Source of the DNA: Eucommia ulmoides
Lineage: Eukaryota > Streptophyta > Magnoliopsida > Garryales > Eucommiaceae
Assembly: GCA_016647705.1 (NCBI GenBank)
Contig: CM028329.1
Span: forward strand, 17,603,410 to 17,667,409
DNA: 64,000 nucleotides
Direction of reading: 5' to 3'
Of this stretch, positions 37,089-46,010 are shown piece after piece. The position numbers were made by a program, and so were the translations under genes. The notes under the pieces were generated by a model, which was not told where the DNA came from, did not search any database, and saw only the letters and a program-made list of their open reading frames with translations. How positions within the stretch are numbered: the stretch's first letter is position 1; each line of letters starts with the position of its first letter.

Positions 37089-38705
37089 AAAAAGAAAAGA
37101 AAAGAAAAAGAATCTGAGAGTGAACGAATTCAAACTCCTGACAGGGCAAAGTAGTGGCAAGTTGAACCTGAGATATGTCTCGACAAACGAAGGGAGAGAA
37201 CCCCCCCAACCAAACAAAAAGAAAAGAAAAGAAAAAGAATCTGAGAGTGAACGAATTCAAACTCCTGACAAAGATTGACAAGTAACTTAGGACGACCCTC
37301 TCTTCATGTTGCTTTTGTAAACTTAAACATAGGAGGACATTGAGAAGAACATTCATCTCGTTGTGATGTATGTGTATCTTGCTAGACGTGAATGTACTTG
37401 GCCAACACATCATACATCTGAGATAAGACTGTTCACAAATAACAATCAAACAAACTCCCACAGCTCTTTACAGGTCTCCATGTGGCCACACATGTCTACA
37501 ACCTAAGTTTCCATAGAGTTCCATAATGAGACAGAATCTGAGCATCTGGTTGTATCCACTTGGTTGACCTTCTTTGTATCCTCTGAAGGAGGAGAGTCAG
37601 TATCGGGTTATGTAACGGTCGCGGTGTGACATTATCGGGAGTATCGGCCTGTCTATAACTGGAATCAGCCGCAATGGTCGTGCATTTTTTAAAATCACCA
37701 GAACATCCTAAAAAACTCAATATAGTAATTGTTTTATTCATTCAACCCTTAATAAGCCTAGTAGATATTATGACATTGAACTACATATATAACACAATAA
37801 AGATATGTAAAAAGACGAATTCTTCAATAAGGCTGAAGAAAGGCGGAAATCTTAAGAAATGATGAATTTCTAGCCATCACGTGGCCTATGCACAAGGTGT
37901 AATTACAACCTGCTGGTGGGAGGGGTGTTTTTATGGGAGAGGGCTTGCCCAAAGCTAAATACAACCTGTATGGGATGGGAGGGGGCCTGCACAAGGCTGA
38001 ATACAACCTATATCGGACGTAACGGCCTGTAATGGCCGTAACGGCCCACCGTAATGGGAAAAGACACCGTTATTGGCCCATAACGGGCCGTTGCGGGGTG
38101 AATCGGCCCAAGCATAACCGTAACGGCGGGCCGATTTTCTGTTATGTATCGGTCGTTTAGAAATCCTGGTACAGTTGAAGACATAACTAAGGATTTAACA
38201 AAGAGCAACAAACAAACCACAACATTGTAATGGGGGGAGATGCACTAACTACAATAAATATGTGTCAAGGGAAATAAACAAACATGAATAGTAGTAGAAC
38301 TTATTGGAAAGGCATGATAATTTTTTTTCTTCATATTTTCTGTTTGTATTTTTTTTAAAATAACAAACGAGTAAAAAAGAAAAGAACTTAGCTTCCAAAT
38401 AACCCTTCTTCATTGGCAAAAGAGGCAGGTGAGGTTGTCAGCATTCAAATGTGGCCAGAGCAAGGTGGGTGCTCATCGCCGGCATTTGAAGGTGGTTGGG
38501 GCAAGTCGGACTCAATTTGGGTCTTTTCTACACCAACAAAAGTCGCATAGCGGTGACGAAGAGTTGCGTCGACGAATGGCTACCAAGCTCCGGCGAGGGT
38601 CAGTGGTCTGCTATGAGCCTACGAAACTTCAAAGAGACTTGATCCGATCATAGGTGGTGGCTAGGGTTCGGTAGCTAGGGTATTATTGTACACAAAATCT
38701 GCTTC

Positions 38706-38783
<78 letters not shown>

Positions 38784-41700
38784 TGGTATGGCTGCTGAAA
38801 AAAAATTGAAAAAAAAAAGAAAAGAAAAGGAGAATGGAAGATAAATTGGTAGAACAAGACTATGACATTAGTGTCCCATTCGAAGTTGCTCTTGATACCA
38901 TGTTAAAATAGAAAAAGAATGAGACAACTTAATCTTAGAAACCAACCTCTCCCTCTATTTATGATAAAATATGGGCCGTACATGGAAGCCCTAGCACAAA
39001 GATAGAGACTAAAATATCCTCTAACAATATCCACACACAACTCGATTGGAAATTTTAAACCTGAATTTCTTACATATATATATGATACACACAACCCAAT
39101 AATAATTTTTAAATCAAAATTGAGAGAAGGATCAACCCAATTAGTCCCATGACCATAAATTGGTTCACGAGTTCAGAATGCTTTTTGGGTTTTCAGGTGG
39201 TGTTGCAACTAGCTTGGTTTCTAAAATTGGGGTTACCGTGATTTATGTTTCTTGTATGTACAAATCATAAAGGCTCGAGCACTATTAAAATTAACTTAAA
39301 TTTACAACCTCCTTTAACCAGCGAGAAATTGAGAAAATACAAGGACGTTGTAAGTATTAAGTTTTACCTATCAACAAATGGTTCAAGCCCATCAAACCAC
39401 CCATTCCGAGAAGATGGCAGTCCCAGAGGTGGAACTAGGCTTTCGGGTAGCGAAAGAGAATTTGAAGAGAGAAGCGAGAGAATGAGGGCAGGACTTTTTT
39501 TTTTGAGAATATATCCTTTTCTTTTTTTCACTAAAAAGGTAAACCATGATTTATTAATTGTTTTCCCTTTACTTTTCCTTTCATTTTATTTTAACATTAA
39601 ATAGAAGAGGTATTGAGAAAATGAAAAAGTGGAAAGGGAGGTGCATGCAAGGTCATCACATCAGTGGGCCAATTAAATATTGTACTTTTGACATTAACAA
39701 TGTGTGACGGGGTTACTGAAAAGGGAGATCAATGTTATTTCAACGAAGGTAGGTTGTCTATCTCTAATAAGTAGCCCAGATCAAAGGGAAAGTACAGGAT
39801 GCTGGTCACATCAACGAAAATGATTGAAAATTTCCTCTAATTTGAGTTGGGAAATTATAGACATTTCCAAGTAGTAGCATTGATTACTCAAAACTCTACA
39901 TATTAATAACATACCAAAAGCTTTTTGTATTCTTTTCCTTCCTTTGTCTTGTATACTATTGATATTTTTCAAGTTCTAATCTGTGTTTTATCTCTCTTTT
40001 CCCCAGCTTGTGATGGTCGTCGATGCACGTGATCCTCTATTCTACCGTTGTCCTGATCTTGAGGTAAGGATGTGTTTTTCTGATTGAACTGTATTTCCTT
40101 TTTAAGTTGAAGAGTAATATGACCCAATGATAGAAGTTTACGCTTACTGTTGGTTGTATACAAACTAAAAAAACTTCTTTGTTGATATGCATTTTCTGTT
40201 ATCATTTTGTTTTTGTAGCTGTAATAGCTCTAGGGCATTTAAGCTTGGTTCAAATATTTCCAGCTGTATTCGAATTCGAGCCAAGCTCCCCGTTTGACCT
40301 TTTGTTCAAGATTGGTTCATTTAATCAGTCGAACTGTTCACGAGTTTAGACAAGCTTATTTGTTTTATTTTAAATATTCGTAAATTAATTTTTAATGCTC
40401 AATAATTATTCAAATAATAGGAATGTCCTAATAGCACCAATGTTTAATCGTTCTTTAAAAAATGATACATACAAGTATCAAAATTACTTGCAATTTAAAA
40501 TATAGGAATTAATGACCATCCATGACTGTTTACAGTTTACCATCAAATATATACTACATTAATATTTATAAAGTTATATTTTAATTGAATCAAATTCTAT
40601 AAAAAATGGTTTCGTAAGAATTATAGTTTACCAGTTTATGGTAAAAGTATAAACAAGTGTTTTCTTTTTATATTATTCAAGTTGTTTGCTAGCCAAGTTC
40701 CAACATATGATGTTAAATGAGCATGAAAAAAGTTTGAGGTTGGTTAATTTATAAAACAAACAATTTACGAATGATCTATTAATGAGTCAAACTCGAGTAG
40801 TATAACAATTTGGTTCATTTACAACCCTAAATAGTGCGAAAGGCTTGCTTCCAACTTGTGATTGACTGCTTCTTCTTCTACTTTATCATTTGGTGAGATA
40901 CTGATTAGAAATTGAGTATGTTTCCATGCCCAAGGGTCCTTGGTACAAAACCACTTGCTCCTACCTCTGTTCACTAATTTAATTTGAAGATCTCTATTTT
41001 CTGTGATTCAATGTCACAAAAGAATAAAATATGAAATATTAGGCTATTAAGAAGAAGATATTTGAAACTATATGTTAAAAAATCTTTCAATTAATACATA
41101 GTATATCAAGCATGATACAAGTATCTAAATAGTTTGGTGTTTGTCTTGCTTTTGAATAAGTTATAGTTTTGAATAGGAAGTGTGTGTTTTCGTTGAAGTT
41201 AAATAGATGTGATGGTTTGGGTGGCGAGGAACTTTTTGAACCATTGGATCAAAGTGGAACAAATCTGAACCGTTGTGTTGAAGAGATATTTTTTGTACAT
41301 CAGAATCTATCTTATGCAAATCCTAACCATTATATTGGAAAGACTTTTTTGGAGGGCAAACCATACCTCCCATATTATATGGATTTCTTGAAGAAAATTT
41401 TATCTATTTAGGAGCATGCCCTTGGGGAAAGGAATTAGATCTAAATTGATGGTGTTTTCATTTGAGGAAAGAGCTTCCGATTTTATTTATTTGAACTTGT
41501 ACATGCTGATGTGAGAAATTACTATGATATTCTTGGACCGATAGGAGTTGTAGTAACATTACTTCCTTTATTTAGAACTTTAAGGTTATCCCACAATACT
41601 TTTTGAAGGATTTGTAAAACTCAAATTTCATTTTATCTATTGCTCTTTTTACATCCCCTGAATAATTGTTAGAGGTTTTTGAAGCCGTGTTCCTCTCTTT

Positions 41701-43919
41701 TCAAGAAGGACATAGACGTACACGGAAATGATACATTAAATAAAATATTATTTTTAATAAACATGTTTATAAAATAGTTTTGTTGATGTATTATTCACTA
41801 CAAGATAGGGATAAAATCTGAATGAAATTGAACTCTTTGAACTTAAAGTTGCAAAGTATAAAAGACAATCACTTGTGGAGAAATCATCAGTCACTTGGAC
41901 AAAATGTGTTGACATGTGTCCGAATTTAAGATATTTGCTTTTTAATTATGGACAAAAAGAAAATGGAGTGTCGGACACTTGTCCGAGAGTGTCCAAGGAG
42001 TCTCGGTGTCCGACATGGACACATGACCTTATTGAAAGAGGCAGTGCCACATGAGTTTAGACAGGCATAACCGATTGCTTTCTGCCTAATCTCTCTCCCA
42101 AAGAAAGACATCATGAATCCATTCGCGTCAAAGTAATGTAGATAATGCCATCTTTGGTATCTATTCACAGTTAATTTTCCACTTCAGTGTGTAAATGGTA
42201 TTGATAAGAAATGACTCATGAGCATGTTGAGAAGGTTACATAATTTATATGACTCAAGGAAGTTTCAACTAATATGAGTCTGAAAACCCTTTAAGGAAGA
42301 GTGGTCCACGGCAGTTAAGGAATACCATAAGAGCAAAGTATATATACTGAATTTCGAATTGATCAAGAATTCAAAATTTCTCCTGGGTGCTCCTCAAAAA
42401 GTTAAGGAAAAAAGTGAACAGAATATGCTACTCGTGTCATCGCACATAATCCCTTTCCAAAATCTTTCAAAACAGACAGATTTCTGGTTTATGGAATGCC
42501 TTTTTTGTGGAGATAGGTGACTACTATACTTATTTACTTGGTGATGTTTTAATGACTTGTAGTCGGTATTCAATTATGTTGACCTTTTCAAAATTGCAGA
42601 CATATGCTCTAGAAATTGATGAGCACAAGAGGACGATGCTTCTCATAAACAAGGCAGATCTTTTACCATCTTCTGTAAGGTTGGTGTCTCTCTATTAATA
42701 TTGTTGCTTCTACTTGTCTTAATGATCTCTTGAGCTTCTGCTGTATGGCGTTACTTGCAGAGAGAAATGGGCAAAATACTTTCACCTCCATGGGATTCTT
42801 TACGTATTTTGGTCAGCTAAAGCTGCTTCTGCAACTCTAGAAGGAAAGAAACTTAGCATAACTTCAGAGATGCTGCAAAATAGCCAACAAAATGCCAATA
42901 TAAAAATATATGGCAGGGAGGAGCTCTTGGCCCGTTTACAAGCTGAAGCAGAGGAGATAGTTTTGATGCGACAAAAAGCACGCCCTCAATCTCCAGGCAA
43001 TAATTTTTCTAGTACTCAATCTCCTGGCAATAATTTTTCTAGTAATTTGGCAAGTGCTAGTGTAACTGTGGGATTTGTGGGGTATCCTAATGTCGGTAAA
43101 AGCTCAACTATCAATGCATTGGTTGGTGAGAAGCGGACGGGTGTAACCTCTACTCCAGGAAAGACAAAGCATTTTCAGACACTGATAATATCCGATAAAC
43201 TTACCCTGTGTGATTGCCCCGGGTTAGTATTTCCATCCTTTACGAGCTCAAGATATGAGATGATTGCTTCTGGCGTTCTCCCGATTCATCGAATCACTGA
43301 GCACCGGGAGGCGGTACAGGTAGTGGCAAATCGCGTCCCTAGACATCTAATTGAGGATGTGTACAGAATCTCTTTACCGAAACCTAAGCCATACGAGTCA
43401 CAATCTCGGTCTCCTTTAGCATCTGAGCTTCTGAGAACATACTGTGCTTCTCGTGGGTATGTTGCAGCTAGTGGACTACCAGATGAAACTAGAGCCGCCC
43501 GACAAATTTTGAAGGATTATATAGATGGGAAGCTTCCCCATTTTGAAATGCCCCCTGGGATGATGTCTGAGGAGGAGAATGTTTATGCAGAGGAATCGGA
43601 TTCTAGAGGACAGAGATTGCCTGAGATTTATGAGTCGGGTTCATCTGATGCTGAAAATGACACAGGTAGTGAAGGTGGAGATGGACCCACTTTAGAGCAT
43701 GTGTTGACTGATCTGAATTCTTTCGACATGGCTAATGGACTTGCTTCTGGGAAGGATGCTAGTAAGGAAAAGACTGCAAGTGCACCTCATAAACAGCACA
43801 AGAAGCCTCAGAGAAAGAAGGATCGTTCTTGGAGGGTTCAGGGCGATGGTGGTGATGGAATGCCGGTGGTGAGGGTTTTTCAAAAGCCGTTGAATACTGG
43901 TTCTTTGAAGGCCGTATAG
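24862..43919 (+). CDS. LSG1: LSG1 large-subunit GTPase, 7 exons, 600 aa
   Basis: Exons: 24862-25085, 31304-31405, 31486-31572, 32479-32572, 40007-40063, 42600-42679, 42761-43919. All phases join into 1803 bases including the stop. The ATG at 24862 opens MGKSEKTGLGRALVKHHN, the conserved LSG1 N-terminus; no in-frame ATG lies just upstream. It is a circularly permuted GTPase: G4 NKAD (205-208), G5 SAK (233-235), G1 GYPNVGKS (322-329), a TSTPGKTKH switch, G3 DCPG (366-369), and a basic tail ending near KKDRSWRV. LSG1 acts in the cytosol, where its GTPase activity helps release the NMD3 export adaptor from late pre-60S subunits. Length fits plant LSG1 (about 540-600 aa). All key motifs are intact. 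Oddities are introns of 6.2 and 7.4 kb full of transposons, a GC-AG intron 2 and a 10-residue tandem duplication before G1. No operator-like control is visible. Confidence 0.95.
25086..26190 (+). other. LSG1 intron 1, first part
   Basis: The donor is GTAAGTT at 25086. No host coding is seen. Around 25560-25975 a GC-richer block with GGCGCATAGGCGTGAGCC-like and ACAATCCCACATTGC motifs resembles decayed repeat DNA, but I cannot name a family or find termini. Confidence 0.4.
26200..26620. repeat. Polypurine-biased tract in intron 1
   Basis: About 420 bases are almost purely A and G on the + strand (AAGAAAAAG, GGGAAAAAAAA, AGAGAAGG runs). This explains the overlapping F/S-rich open frames on the opposite strand. 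No domain or termini are visible. Confidence 0.8.
26926..27519. mobile_element. PIF/Harbinger-type MITE in intron 1, 594 bp
   Basis: The ends are GGCCCCGTTTGTTTAGTG and CACTAATCAAACGCCACC, an imperfect terminal inverted repeat of about 28 bases. They are flanked on both sides by the trinucleotide TTA (26923-26925 and 27520-27522), the target duplication of PIF/Harbinger elements. The interior is non-coding and carries further inverted similarity (TCTCAAAATTT against AATATATTGGGAG-side blocks). With no transposase it is non-autonomous. Confidence 0.75.
28182..28820. mobile_element. Putative Mutator-like MITE in intron 1, about 640 bp
   Basis: The left end GGGTGCTTCTACGTGTACACCCC pairs imperfectly with the right end (GGGTAATTCTATATGTACAT when reversed). 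The flanks ATCAAAAAA and ATAAAAAAA could be a 9-bp duplication with one mismatch, but they are low complexity. The interior has CT-rich (28440-28560) and GA-rich (28560-28640) tracts and a CCTACCCC-rich part resembling captured 5' leader DNA. No transposase. Confidence 0.5.
29134..30077 (-). mobile_element. 5'-truncated RTE-type LINE in intron 1
   Basis: On the minus strand the RT palm is readable from about 30057: LHQESSLSLYLFIL, then a WSMLFADDIVLVDENETG block with an intact FADD. The domain continues as KLERWREVLESKDLKVSRTKTEY (to 29816), then a decayed middle and the RTE tail (WFGHVHKK, TRGKDRPKKTWYETI, RKRIHVADPT at 29162-29503). The 3' end is a (TTG)n tail on the minus strand (29134-29146). 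Flanks TGACTTTTTCCTAC (29120-29133) and TGATTTTTTTCTAC (30078-30091) form a 14-bp target duplication with two C/T differences. It inserted antisense to LSG1, and stops make it dead. Confidence 0.85.
30092..31303 (+). other. LSG1 intron 1, last part
   Basis: No gene seen. It holds a (TA)n run followed by a T run (30240-30280), an ACCCGTGTTGGACACGACATG-like stretch near 30375, and T-rich sequence leading to the TTGGTGTAG acceptor at 31303. Confidence 0.5.
30240..30271. repeat. (TA)n microsatellite in intron 1
   Basis: About 16 AT units followed directly by ten Ts. Confidence 0.9.
31406..31485 (+). other. LSG1 intron 2, non-canonical GC-AG, 80 bases
   Basis: The protein frame requires exon 2 to end CGCAG at 31405 and exon 3 to start GCCACC at 31486, giving RVPRRPPWNAK. 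The intron then begins GCATTTG and ends CTTTCTGCAG, a GC-AG intron. No GT donor near the junction preserves the conserved residues. Confidence 0.75.
31722..31907 (-). mobile_element. Second RTE LINE 3' end, in LSG1 intron 3
   Basis: Starts with ACAACAACAACAACTAAG and follows the 3' terminus of the LINE at 29134 closely for about 185 bases, with an internal deletion after CAATG. It ends at TTTCTCAT. The flanks GTGTGTG on both sides may be a target duplication, but the motif is low complexity. Same family and orientation as the intron 1 copy. Confidence 0.8.
32899..33005 (-). repeat. 3' LTR of the intron 4 copia element, 107 bp
   Basis: Starts TGTTAAAATAGAAAAAGAAT and ends CCTCTAACA. It matches 38901-39026 except for an extra AACTTAATCTTAG-type segment in the other copy and scattered substitutions. 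Confidence 0.85.
33330..34440 (-). pseudogene. RT and RNase H of the intron 4 copia element, broken
   Basis: The minus strand shows RLKTRLLSKDYNKAYGLDYSETF, then an HQLGVKNTFLNGV block. Next come MYVGDIVTTRR (the YVDD active site reads YVGD), a SKGIYLSQRKYTQNLL block and TRPDISFAI. The RNase H part at 33583-33392 includes EGYTNIDWVESPRDYKFTTDYC and VSWKSKK. Stops and frameshifts are spread throughout. Confidence 0.85.
34819..35576. mobile_element. hAT-type MITE nested in the intron 4 copia element, 758 bp
   Basis: The ends CAGTGTTGTCA and TTTTACAACACTG form the terminal inverted repeats. A perfect 8-bp duplication GGCTAGGG flanks it (34811-34818 and 35577-35584), as expected for hAT. The left half is GC-rich with a 21-base G run; the middle is very AT-rich (35235-35495). 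The right end carries a GCCTAGCGCCCTCGCC block similar to repeats seen in many plant genomes. No transposase. Confidence 0.85.
34887..34907 (+). repeat. Run of 21 G residues
   Basis: Uninterrupted G run inside the hAT MITE, preceded by GTGCCCCTGTGCGA. Its length should be treated with caution because homopolymers are error-prone. Confidence 0.8.
35585..36550 (-). pseudogene. Integrase of the intron 4 copia element, broken
   Basis: From 36550 the minus strand shows the GAG_pre-integrase zinc region: ASAHEIHCRLFTHL with a His pair, then LASLDCEYCQLGKHH. The core start follows: PLMLVHYDVWGPSRV and RYFVTFVDESSRVT. Downstream to 35690 the core and C-terminus continue in shifted frames, with KCVFLGYSTFKRD near the end. 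Missing catalytic context and stops make it inactive. The hAT MITE begins directly after it. Confidence 0.8.
36700..37595 (-). pseudogene. Gag remnant of the intron 4 copia element
   Basis: The minus strand retains IQPDAQILSHYGTLW and YDVLAKYIHV (capsid part), and a ENRTTETYWDFVSRPTKY block with the TYW...RP pattern that follows the CCHC knuckle. A G/S/H/N-rich part near 36900-37000 keeps Cys and His residues (CDCGQHHQC). A duplicated block (37049-37144 and 37203-37269) and homopolymer runs disrupt it. Confidence 0.65.
37049..37270. repeat. Local direct duplication within the copia gag remnant
   Basis: Two blocks, each a C run followed by an A-rich stretch and the shared ACAAAAAGAAAAGAAAAG...CAAACTCCTGACA segment of about 60 bases, are offset by about 125 bases. 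The first has a 30+ A run. Confidence 0.75.
37596..38165. mobile_element. Putative inserted element rich in CCGTTACGG-type palindromes
   Basis: The right part (38015-38150) has about eight sites of the GGCCGTAACGGCC / CCGTTATGG type. The left part (37596-37660) shares TATCGGGTTATGTAACGG with the reversed right end (ATACATAACAG...CGGCCCG). Base composition differs sharply from the copia DNA on both sides. I could not find a clear target duplication, so the class and the borders are open. Confidence 0.4.
38708..38779. repeat. (TA)n microsatellite, about 36 units
   Basis: A pure AT run within the 5' part of the intron 4 copia element. Confidence 0.95.
38891..38900 (-). other. Primer binding site of the intron 4 copia element
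   Basis: The minus strand reads TGGTATCAAG, then AGC, directly next to the LTR end ACA. This is the initiator tRNA-Met type. Confidence 0.75.
38901..39026 (-). repeat. 5' LTR of the intron 4 copia element, 126 bp
   Basis: TGTTAAAATAG...CCTCTAACA, the partner of 32899-33005, next to the PBS. Confidence 0.85.
40064..42599 (+). other. LSG1 intron 5
   Basis: The donor is GTAAGGA and the acceptor AAATTGCAG. The segment from about 40216 to 40834 (TAGGGCATTTAAGCTTGGTTC near the left, GGTTCATTTACAACCCTA at the right) looks like a decayed MITE with weak inverted ends. Another block near 41960-42030 repeats GTGTCCGA/TCGGACAC. No gene recognised; an 80-residue open frame at 41169-41411 matches nothing I know. 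Confidence 0.5.
42985..43044 (+). repeat. 30-bp in-frame tandem duplication in LSG1 exon 7
   Basis: Two 30-base units (42985-43014 and 43015-43044) differ only at one third-codon position (CCA/CCT). They encode QSPGNNFSST-like decapeptides back to back, just before the G1 motif. Confidence 0.95.
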
Positions 43920-45340
43920 AGAGAAACTGGGCGCTGTGTTTTTTCAGTGTCTGGTTGGGTTTATGCTTTGGTATAAGTTATATTTTGAATAATTTTACCG
44001 TTGTAGTTGGTGCTTATGCTGTTTGTAGAATTGAGTAATGCATGCATTTGTTTGTTTTGTTTTTGATGAATGCACCGACTTATAGCTTTGTTGCTTTGAC
44101 ATGTTTTCTCATGATTTTGCTTCACACAATGCTCGATATATTTTCGGTTTCTTTACTTTCATCAACACTTCGTGATTGATGTGTAATTTAGTTGATTAAA
44201 ATCAACCTAAACAGAAATCATTGCATAATTAAAGATTACTTGTTTAATCATGTTATTGGTGAATTTGTTTTTGATATTTGATGTCAAATCTTCTCTTGCA
44301 TATGTTTAATGGTTTTAAATTTTTTTTAATAGTTTTGGCGTATGTGTTTTTGTTTCATTTTGCATGATTATGTATCCCTTTACAAGTCCAAAAATGTTTT
44401 CTAATCTTTGGTAAGGGCCCTGTGGTGGATGACTCTTTTCTTAGAGGGGTTGATTAGGGTTTTCCTTCATGTTTACATGGTGTGTTTTGTTTCATTTCTC
44501 GGTTTATCCTTTCTGATACTCTAATCGGTAAGCATGAGATGGTGTGTGAAATTCTGTTTTCCTTGTTAATTTTCACTTTATACCTTTCATTTTGGTTGTG
44601 CTTATAAACTGCGACCGAGGAAATTGTTGATGCCTAAAATTTAATAGCAACAAATGAGATGAAATAGCGAGGTGCAATGTTTGAGTTGGATATTCTTGGT
44701 GAGTTTGCAATTCCTCAGGACACTGGCAAAAAGGTTTGTAACTAAGGTGGTGGCCCTCGAGAAGCACTTCCGGTGTGAGTATCGCTAAAGAATTTGATAT
44801 AATAGATAGTAAATGCTAGGAAGGTGTACTTGGTGAGTACAAAATGAGGGAAATTTATAGGTGAGCTACCTGCATAGAAGCCACAATGGGACTAATTAAG
44901 TGTAATTTAAGACACGAACACTAATGAAGTAGGTGGACTAATGGGTAAGAGAGAACATTAGTGCACATGTGGGCTATCGGCTTAGGCCTCAGGGACCTTC
45001 ATGGGCCTGTGAACTTAGAACGCCGGGGAGAGGTTTGACTTCACGAGGGTGGTAAGCTTAGAGGTCCCCTTGTTGGCGCTTTTGACCTCGCATAACAGCC
45101 TTGGGAGAGACCATGTGGTCATACCATGACCGTCATTTGGTCGCCCAAATTAGAGGAGTTGATCTCCGGCGTGTCTAGGTTCTGCGAGAAATAGTGGTTT
45201 GGTCGGATTCTACCCTTATCAATTGCTCCATTCCACAGAGGTGGGAAGAAAAGTAGAGTAGAGTGGAGTGGATAAAAGATGGTCGTTTAACTGTGATTCC
45301 CTTCACGTGTTCCAACATCTCATCTGGCAGGGGTGGTCGA
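43920..45340 (+). other. LSG1 3' flank
   Basis: T-rich 3' untranslated-like sequence follows the stop; an AATAAT at about 43987 is the nearest poly(A)-signal-like hexamer. From about 44600 the sequence changes. It includes a CTTCCGGTGTGAGTATCGC block at 44768 similar to the CTCCGGCGTGAGAATAAG of the Tat LTR, so retroelement LTR debris is possible. No gene recognised. Confidence 0.45.
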
Positions 45341-45349
45341 GGAGTAGGG

Positions 45350-46010
45350 TCCTCCTCTTAATTGCTTGACTACCATGCTGGCCAAAACTTGGTTAGGAGG
45401 CAAACCTTCACTCGAGGGTTCAACTGTCACGCCTAACATGAGCTCGTGAGAAGTAGGGACTCCCTCAAGTACTTGACTGCCACGTCGTGCAGGAGTTGGC
45501 CAGAAATGTGGACCCCGTTCTAAGTGCTTGATTGCCACGTTGGGCAAGAGCTGACTCTGAGCGCTCGACTGCCATGCCGGACCAAACCCAATGAGGAGTG
45601 GGGACCCCTTTCCAAGTGTTCGTTTTCCATGCCAGGCAGGAGTTGGCGAGGAGAGAAAATCGCCTCCCGAGTGCCAAACTACCACGTTAGACAAGAGCTA
45701 ACAAGAATTGAAAACTCCAACTCAACTCCTGTACTGCCACACAAAGTTGGATTTGGCAATTAGGAGCAACCCATGCCCGAGTGCTCGATTTCCACATGAG
45801 ACTGAAGCTATCAAGGATTGGGGATCCCCTACCGAGTACTCGATTGCCACGCCATGCAAGAATTGGGAAAGTGTGGGAATCCACTCCCAAATGCACGACC
45901 GCCACGTTGGGCAGGGCTAGTAAGGAGTGGGGACCTCATCTGAGTACTTGACTGCCATGAAGGGCAGGGGCTAGCAAGGAGTGAGGACCCCATCTGAGTG
46001 ATATGGTCAA
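45350..46010. repeat. Minisatellite, about 55-bp unit, about 12 degenerate copies
   Basis: Each unit follows GAGTGCTCGACTGCCACG - GGCAGGAGCTRGCAAGGAGTGGGGACCC - CATCC. Units are 53-58 bases and 60-85% alike by eye, with clear units at about 45577, 45632, 45688, 45743, 45798, 45853 and onward to 46010. The array creates stop-poor frames on both strands, which I do not regard as genes. Confidence 0.8.

Larger units (their letters stand above)
32899..39026 (-). mobile_element. Copia element with very short LTRs in LSG1 intron 4 (Ale-like)
   Basis: A near-complete minus-strand Ty1/copia element of about 6.1 kb. Its LTRs are only 107 and 126 bp with TGTTA...TAACA ends. The PBS TGGTATCAAG (38891-38900) sits next to the right LTR, and a CCCCCCC/ATGTTGGGG polypurine region lies by the left LTR. 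The flanks ATGTC (32894-32898) and ATATC (39027-39031) fit a 5-bp duplication with one transition. Domain order from right to left is gag, integrase, RT, RNase H. Tiny LTRs and this layout suggest the Ale/Retrofit lineage (inference). It is antisense to LSG1 and is interrupted by a hAT MITE and a GC-rich block. Confidence 0.85.

Noticed and set aside
38429..38653. 74-residue + strand frame
   Set aside because: Lies in the leader region of a decayed minus-strand copia element; no recognisable domain.
41169..41411. 80-residue + strand frame inside LSG1 intron 5
   Set aside because: No family recognised, lies within a well-supported intron, no sign of its own promoter or conserved motif.
45320..45905. 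Open frames of 70-124 residues on both strands
   Set aside because: They result from the 55-bp minisatellite lacking stops; no domain and no preferred strand.
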